Source: Rapana venosa (lineage: Eukaryota; Mollusca; Gastropoda; Neogastropoda; Muricidae). From it: a stretch of 64,000 nucleotides of DNA. The position numbers were made by a program, and so were the translations under genes. The notes below the pieces were generated by a model. That model was not told the DNA's origin. It was given only the letters and a program-made list of their open reading frames with translations, and searched no databases. The first letter of the stretch is position 1. Every line of letters starts with the position of its first letter. Below are positions 58,308-64,000 of the stretch, piece after piece. The stretch covers positions 11,754,209 to 11,818,208 of the forward strand of contig CM054155.1 in NCBI GenBank assembly GCA_028751875.1. Reading direction: 5' to 3'.

Positions 58308-59679
58308 CTGGTGTGAAAAAGTATATGTATACATAAAATATTCATGAATCATTCAAGAGCTCTCCTGATGCAAATATTAAAGATGATCAGAGAAGTAGAT
58401 AAAACAGACACGCAGTCTCCACAGACAAAAAAAAAAAAAGTTGTAAACAAGGAATAACTTTACGAAGTACTTAATACAGGTTTTGATATCACTTGCTATG
58501 ATATGTGGCTTGCGGAATACGTCCTTAATCCTGTACACATCCAAGGCATACATATCTAATCTGGATTTTTGCTGTTTGTTCTTTTTTCCATGCTGCACAT
58601 CCAAGAGTCTCTTGCTCTGATTGAGTCTGCATCAGTGCAAACATGTATGTTTATCAATGTATGTGTGTATGCATGTATGTATGTATGTATGTGTGTATGT
58701 GTGTATGATTGTATGTATCTAGGCATGAACGTATATATACATAAGTATGTATGTATCTAATATAAAATTTTGGATGTAAAGATTATTATTGTTATTAGAA
58801 TGATATGTTTGTATGTTTGGTAGATCTGTTTGTTCTGTATTTCCCTCAGTGACCATGTTTCTATACACAATTATGTATGATTCAGAAAGGAATGTTGGCA
58901 ATGGGGATACTGGTCTCGTCTTTGCTCTAGGTCATGAATTTTTCAGGATACAGGTTTTTTGTTTTGTTGTGTGTGGGTTTTTTATCTAAATTTTTTGTTT
59001 TGCTTTGCTGGTTGTTTTTTGTTGCTCTTGACGGTTCGTGTCCTTGTGTGCGAGGTTTTTTTTTTCCTGGTTTTGGTATTTTGTAATATATTTGAAAAAA
59101 TAAAAAAAACATTGATAAAAAATAATAATAAAAAGATGATCAGAGTACATGTTATAAATTATACAAGTTGATAATAGAATCTAGTCAGGAAAAGGGTTAT
59201 GTCAAAATCCCCCTTCCCCAAAAGACATGATAATCACAGAATTAAATTTAACAAAGAAAAATACTGGTAATTTCTGACACCTTCCCACTTTCTGAGAGAG
59301 CTTATAATGCATTGCTCACTGTTGTTGTTTCACAGCTACTGTCATTTGCTGAACTTGTCAAATGGTTTCCCCTCCAGCAGACTTAGCTGTCAACATCTTG
59401 GCCCAACCAGATCTGCTGTTACTAACTGGTCAAGGGGCCCAAAATAACCAACCAATCAATACATACTAACAAGTCCAACAGTTTTCAGTCCTTAAAAAAA
59501 AAAAAAAAAAAAGTTACAGAAATTCAAAATATGCTGATAATTTCTCAAACTCTACTGATTTTTGGTATTCATAAAGAATTTACAATCCTCCCATTAATTT
59601 TGTTGTAACATATGTACATTCATTACCAGGATAACTGCAGCAAAACAAGGCAAGCCAACAAACAAGCCTACACGTCACA
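58308..59679. other. Intron: ATGT microsatellite, T-rich stretches
   Basis: ATGT/GTAT repeats at 58650-58715. Low-complexity T/G-rich at 58955-59070. No coding feature supported. Confidence 0.65.
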
Positions 59680-59850
59680 GCTGCCAGTTTCCCCCACTTT
59701 CGCCTACTCTCAGCTGCTATCCATCCCATCCCAGCTGGTGCTAAGTTTAGCAGAAACTGACCACACATGGACTTGGTAAAAGGAAGAGGGTTAATTTTAG
59801 CACTAGGCCCTGGACCCTGGACCGAGTTATGCTGGATTTGCATGCTGTGA
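59680..59850. repeat. Dispersed repeat E, copy 2
   Basis: Matches 36.29-36.56 kb: ctctcagctgctatccatcc, gcagaaactgaccacacatg, ggacttggtaaaaggaagag, ttttagcactaggccctgga. It has only one 'gttatgctggatttg' unit. Confidence 0.88.
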
Positions 59851-59856
59851 TATAAT

Positions 59857-60235
59857 AATAATATATGGAATTTATATAGCGCTGAATCTTGTAAAGCAAC
59901 AAATCAAAGCGCTCAGATGACTTTTTTTTCTTTTTTTAAAAATTTTTTTATTTATGCATGTGTATGCAGTTTTTTTAATTTTGTCATCTGTTCCCACCGG
60001 CACACAATGGCCTACTCTTTCAAACAGCAGAACAGGATTTAACGTGTGCACAAGATGTTCTGCATGCGTTTGCACACGGGGCCTCGGTTTATAGTCTCAT
60101 CCGAAGCACTTTGACATTCAGTTCGATTTTTTTGTCAAACTAGGAAGAAAGGGTGAGGCTGGGAATTGAACCCAGAACCTCACGGTTTACTTGTTGGCAG
60201 GCAAACGTCTTAACCACCCTGCCACCTTCCTTCAT
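59857..60235 (-). repeat. SINE with a different tRNA head, family-B core and L2-type tail
   Basis: Minus strand from 60235: ggtggcagggtggttaagac (box A), gaggttctgggttcaattcc (box B), a short linker, then the family-B core gagactataaaccgaggccc and gaagatgttctgc-type sequence, gttcccaccggcacacaatg in reverse, then the L2-type tail and a short TTA end. It starts about 32 bp after the 60267 donor. Confidence 0.9.
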
Positions 60236-60266
60236 ATATATATGCATATCAAATCCAGGCACTAAC

Positions 60267-60480
60267 CATGCTGCTGCTGACTGAAGCAGAGCGGGTCATC
60301 AGGCATGTTCTCTTCCACCCTAGGGCCAGCTGATGAGGTTGGGGCAGGGGGTAAGGGGAACCCCCCTCCCTCCTGGTCCACCTTCTTCAGGAACTTGACA
60401 CCGAACCACAGGGGGGACTGGCCCTTTTTGGCCGCCCCCTTGCCCACCTGGTACCCCCCTCCCCGGTGCTGACCAAACCA
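60267..60480 (-). CDS. PARG/AKAP-like gene, upstream exon (5' boundary unsure)
   Basis: Donor gttagt at 60261-60266 leaves one base, which fits the 58307 acceptor phase (…SQQQHG|GST). The frame reads GQSPLWFGVKFLKKVDQEG, then MPDDPLCFSQQQHG. LWF..KFLKKV resembles the 'W.F..L..F..KV' helix that precedes the family's accessory helices. Upstream the frame meets a stop at about 60523. An alternative frame (EMVYEARQSPQVGE) suggests a one-base indel in the G-rich run at 60460-60470. The 5' limit is therefore approximate. Confidence 0.5.
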
Positions 60481-60540
60481 CACTCTCCAACCTGGGGAGA
60501 CTGGCGGGCCTCGTACACCATCTCACGGGGCCAGCCTCAC

Positions 60541-61613
60541 TTGTGGGGGGGTTTTTATTATACAGTGGGGTGGGGGTGATGTGGTGTGGTGTGATACAAA
60601 GCAGTAGGTTTTAGCATGGAGTGTGGTGTTGGATGCAAACATTGGGGTCCCTGTATTAGTATACCTAATAAACAGTTACTATAAGTCTTCAATTTAAAAA
60701 TTTCAAGTTGTTTTTAAGCTAAAGTTTAAATTCAAAACAATCATATGTACCTTGATATTATGACCTAAAAAAACATTTACTAAAGTCTCCAATTTAAAAA
60801 TTCAAGTTTGTCTTAACAAAAAAAATTCATCAATACTTTTTAACAATCATATTTTTTATTTTAAATATTTGTAGTGTACCACCCAACACACACAAACTAC
60901 CACAAACAAAAACAGCTCACGACTGCACAAGCACGGGTGCACACACAACATGCTCACACACCACACAAAAGATCTTTATATGATGCTCACAAGCACATAC
61001 CATCAAACCCCCCCACCCCACATTTTTTCGGGGGTTTTTGTTTTGTTTTAATTCCAAAATTTGCATAGTTTTGGTTTTTTGTTTGATTTGTATTTTTACC
61101 ATAGATTGGTTTTTTTATTCAAAATTCGCATAACATTATTTTTTTTTCTCACTTTTTTTTTCTTTCTTTAGATAGATCTTATGAAAAAAAAGCAAATCAC
61201 TGCTTATTCAATTACATCTAAAATAAAAGTTTGACTTTTTTGATTTTAAACACAAAAAAACCAATACAGACACACACAGACCACCAGACCCCCAAATCAT
61301 ACACACACATCTAAAGACGCAATTAGTGAAACATTTACGGGATTATTTTTTCAATCTGATGTCATTTTCTTACTAATACTAAACCGTGTACAGTGTAATC
61401 ATATTTACAAAAATTTCAGTCAAACACACTCTCACAGTCTACACACGTTATCACGCAAAAACCACACTCCACATAAGTGATGACTGCTCTGTATCACTAC
61501 ACATTTCATATCTCTCTCCACACAAACACCAACACCACACGTCACACAACACACAAGTCACACATCCACACACACACAAAAAATTTATAGTTCCCTTACA
61601 ATATACTCCCTAC
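60541..61613. other. Intron, AT-rich with homopolymer runs
   Basis: Many T and A runs and CA-rich stretches. No gene recognised. Confidence 0.5.
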
Positions 61614-61750
61614 CGGGATATGCAGTGCTATTTTGGGCATTGAGGGTTTATTCAGAAGCCGTTCCGCAGTTTCTGTCAGGGGGGTCCCGCACCAGTGCCC
61701 ATTGGGGGCAGTCCGGGGGAAAAGGGGTACCCCCCCTTCCCCTCCCATAA
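61614..61750 (-). CDS. PARG/AKAP-like gene, most upstream exon candidate
   Basis: Acceptor ggttgtgcag at 61751-61760, donor gtaggg at 61608-61613. It reads GVPLFPRTAPNGHWCGTPLT, then ETAERLLNKPSMPKIALHIP. In the PARG family this position has an 'LYP' turn, a W-x-x-I stretch and a short 'LLNK' helix; LFP, W and LLNKP are compatible. The match is weak and the frame link to the next exon is not secure. Confidence 0.38.
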
Positions 61751-62799
61751 CTGCACAACCCCACCTTACTGCAGCTCTCACCACTGATTAGCCTGCAAAC
61801 CCCACCCGTCAACTGAAAACGTTACAATGGCTTTAAAACGTGCACTGCATGCAATTGACTTTTTCTTACTTTTAAAAACAAATTTTAATATTTAAATAAA
61901 ATTACACACTCACACTTTGGGGGTTTGGATGTGTAATATTTTTGAGATATTAAAGACTTTTTTGTTAACAATGTTATCCAAAAATAATTGATAAGTTTGA
62001 TATACTTCTTTAAGTCATAATGATGTCTACAAGTACTTCTTTCATCAGTTGTCCATAATATCTACATGGAATGATGCACTGCTGTCATTATATTTTTTTA
62101 TATATTTAAAAATTTAAAAATTCATTTTGTGCCATGAAAAGCATAACATTCAACCGATTAAAACCTTTTATTTTTAAAGTTTTAAACTTTTTGTCCTTAT
62201 ATAATAAAATCACCTTGATCATATTTGCTTGTGTGTGTGAACGAACGAAGAGAGAGAGAGAAAGAGGAGAAGAGAGGGAGAGAGAGAAGAGAGAAGAGAG
62301 AGGGGTGATGAGTGAGTGATGATTGTTTTCTTTTTTAATATGGTATGATAGTGTGTTTGTGTGGGTGTGTTTGTTGACAGGGTTGTGATGTGACATGTAG
62401 TAAATTTTGTGATGTGCTGTACCACGATTGTACATGTTTTGTGTGTATCAGGTAAGTCTTTTAATTTTAAGTCTTTCCACTTTAAATATCCAACGGCCCT
62501 AAAAAAAGGGGAAATGAATAAAAAAGAGAGAGAGAGAGAGAGAGAAAGAGATAAATAGAAATTTTACATTGGTGGGGGTCATGGGGGGTTTAAATGTGTT
62601 GGTGTGTGTGTGTGTGGTTGTTGTGTGTTGTGGTTGTGTTGTTTGGTGGGTTTTGTTTGTTGTGTGTGTGTCTTGTGTTAATAAAGGTTAACAAGGGAAA
62701 TACACAAAAAATTTCTTAAAAATAAACAGATCAAAAAATTTAAAAAAAAAAATTCGAAAAGGAACTCAACACAATAACTGAATAATGCCCTATAGGGCT
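61751..62799. other. AT-rich; GA tracts; nothing recognised
   Basis: GA-rich at 62250-62315 and 62525-62550; GT-rich at 62595-62685. No coding sequence is supported. Confidence 0.5.
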
Positions 62800-63970
62800 T
62801 AAAAATAAACCTTTAGGCTTAGCAATGTCAAATTTAGCTTTACATTGTTCAAAACTTCGTCAATGGGTTTTTCAGAAAACAGGGAATAAGGTTTTTTAAA
62901 ATTTTCACATTTTAAATATGAATGGGGATTTGAAATATATTTACCAATAACATTTAACATCCTTGTGAATTTTGTTGTGAATGCATTTAATCTTATCCAA
63001 AAATAATGCCTTAGTTTTCTTTCTTGAAGCATTTGTAAAGAATCGAAGTGATCAATTATTCAATTACGCCTTTCCCCCTCTGAGTTGAAAATAAAAACTG
63101 CTTTATTTTTCGAGCTTTTCATGAATTTTTAAGGGAAACTTTTTCTAACAAATGATAACCCTCGCAATGATAGAGGGGCATGCAGTACAAAAAGACCCCT
63201 TTATATTACGGGACCTTTCTTCGCAGCCCGATCAGCCCCTCATTTTAAATAATCCTATTTGAAGGAAAACCAGCAAAAGGAAACATAATTCCTCTTAAAG
63301 CAGAAGATTATGAAGTTTATATTTAGTAAAGTTTAGTAGATTGCTTATAAGTTTTTAGACTTTTTAAGGGTATAAACTGATTTTTTAATCCACAAAAGTA
63401 ATAGGGAAAAAAAAATATGGGTGATCTAAAATGAAATTCAAAAGCCCTAAGAAAGAAATAAGTTCAGCTGTAAAAACAATCGATTTTTTTCCAACATAAT
63501 TTCACTTTTTTTATTTTTAGTGTGGATGACAAATGCTGAACCTGCTTGATGATTGTCAAAATGACCACTGTAAAATTTTTTAAAAAATGGAAAAAATTAT
63601 GTTTATAGTGAATGAACATTAACGCCATGAATTTGGATTCTATTTTTTTTGTTATATAATCACACAAAGTTGCTTTCTTCATTTCCCAAAAAAGTGAAAC
63701 TTCCCTTTTGGGGCTACATCAATTTTAAAAATTCAGAACCTCGTAAAGACGAGTTATGTATTTTTGTCTTAAAGATTTTATCTTTATGTGTCGGGATCTT
63801 TTGGGAAAATCTGTTTCAGACCTCATTTTTATTTCTTCTGAAGCAAAGTTATCAGGTGTTGAGCTTCTCAGAATATATTTGGCACATACAAGTTGTCGGT
63901 ACTCATCAAGTGGTAACATTCCAGTTTCTTTATATGTATCAAGTGCCGAGGTATGAAATGGTATCACTGT
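62800..63970 (-). pseudogene. I-type LINE ORF2 C-terminal remnant with RNase H
   Basis: Minus-strand order: FHTSALDTYKETGMLPLDEY R, then FASEEIKMRSETDFPKRSRH (63.72-63.97 kb, post-RT segment). A RNase-H-like segment follows with VVILTIIKQVQHLSS and CWKKIDC (63.46-63.68 kb). Then GADRAAKKG near 63.21 kb, the usual C-terminal NExADRAAK box of LINE RNase H. Then KPYSLFSEKPIDEVLNNVKL (62.80-63.03 kb). Frames change between the blocks. It appears to be the end of an I/Nimb-like element. Confidence 0.65.
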
Positions 63971-64000
63971 ATGTGTACATGTGCTGTGTGTGTTTGTGTG

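Larger units (their letters stand above)
39117..61750 (-). other. Gene model: PARG-like domain plus AKAP-like multi-helix protein, at least 9 exons
   Basis: Exons on the minus strand: (61750-61614), (about 60480-60267), 58307-58166, 56665-56566, 52740-52621, 52085-52029, 49997-49830, 48624-48390, 47458-47193, 45387-42073, 39347-39117. From 58307 on, every acceptor/donor pair has AG/GT ends and the phases agree throughout, giving about 1,540 codons to the stop. The front half aligns with the poly(ADP-ribose) glycohydrolase catalytic domain, the middle is a long Ser-rich region with amphipathic helices, and the last exon resembles the PARG C-terminus. The first two exons are tentative and the start codon was not found. 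Predicted cytoplasmic scaffold or enzyme; no signal peptide or membrane segment is seen in the exons available. Confidence 0.85.

Noticed and set aside
60120..60235. Possible tRNA gene (box A and box B visible on the minus strand)
   Set aside because: It is the head of a SINE: body and L2-type tail follow immediately, and no acceptor stem pairs.

Overview
This is eukaryotic nuclear DNA: intron-rich, very gene-poor and packed with microsatellites, minisatellites, tRNA- and 5S-derived SINEs and decayed non-LTR retrotransposons. The SINE types, the invertebrate-type 5S box and the protostome-like protein sequence suggest a mollusc, most likely a marine gastropod. That is inference; nothing here fixes the species.

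Layout. 0.5-8.6 kb is a huge 30-bp-period minisatellite, broken by two SINEs and by one RTE-like LINE that was inverted on insertion (twin priming) and has a visible target-site duplication. 8.6-39 kb is a repeat field: GA/CT, TCTG, GATA and CA tracts, many SINE copies, a large inverted repeat (15.2-17.6 kb), two segmental duplications (20.7-23.6 and 23.8-25.7 kb), a second minisatellite (26.6-27.1 kb), an orphan coding fragment (27.9-28.4 kb) and an L2-like LINE (28.4-30.0 kb). I found no convincing host gene there except the orphan fragment.

39.1-61.7 kb holds the one clear host gene, on the minus strand. Eight small exons or exon candidates upstream, one 3.3-kb giant exon and a short terminal exon join with matching splice phases from 58.3 kb to 39.1 kb (about 1,540 codons). 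Exons from 58.3 to 48.4 kb encode the front of a poly(ADP-ribose) glycohydrolase (PARG) catalytic domain, including the GGG...QEE signature. The giant exon encodes a long Ser-rich region with repeated amphipathic helices that look like PKA-RII anchoring helices. The terminal exon returns to a sequence resembling the PARG C-terminus. The PARG diphosphate-loop segment was not found. Introns carry SINEs, a non-autonomous piggyBac with TTAA ends, and LINE tails.

60.5-64 kb is AT-rich, with tentative 5' exons and a decayed I-type LINE with an RNase H remnant. Frame breaks here may be real decay or homopolymer errors. No tRNA, rRNA or CRISPR genes are seen. The gene start lies beyond or near the right edge and was not found.
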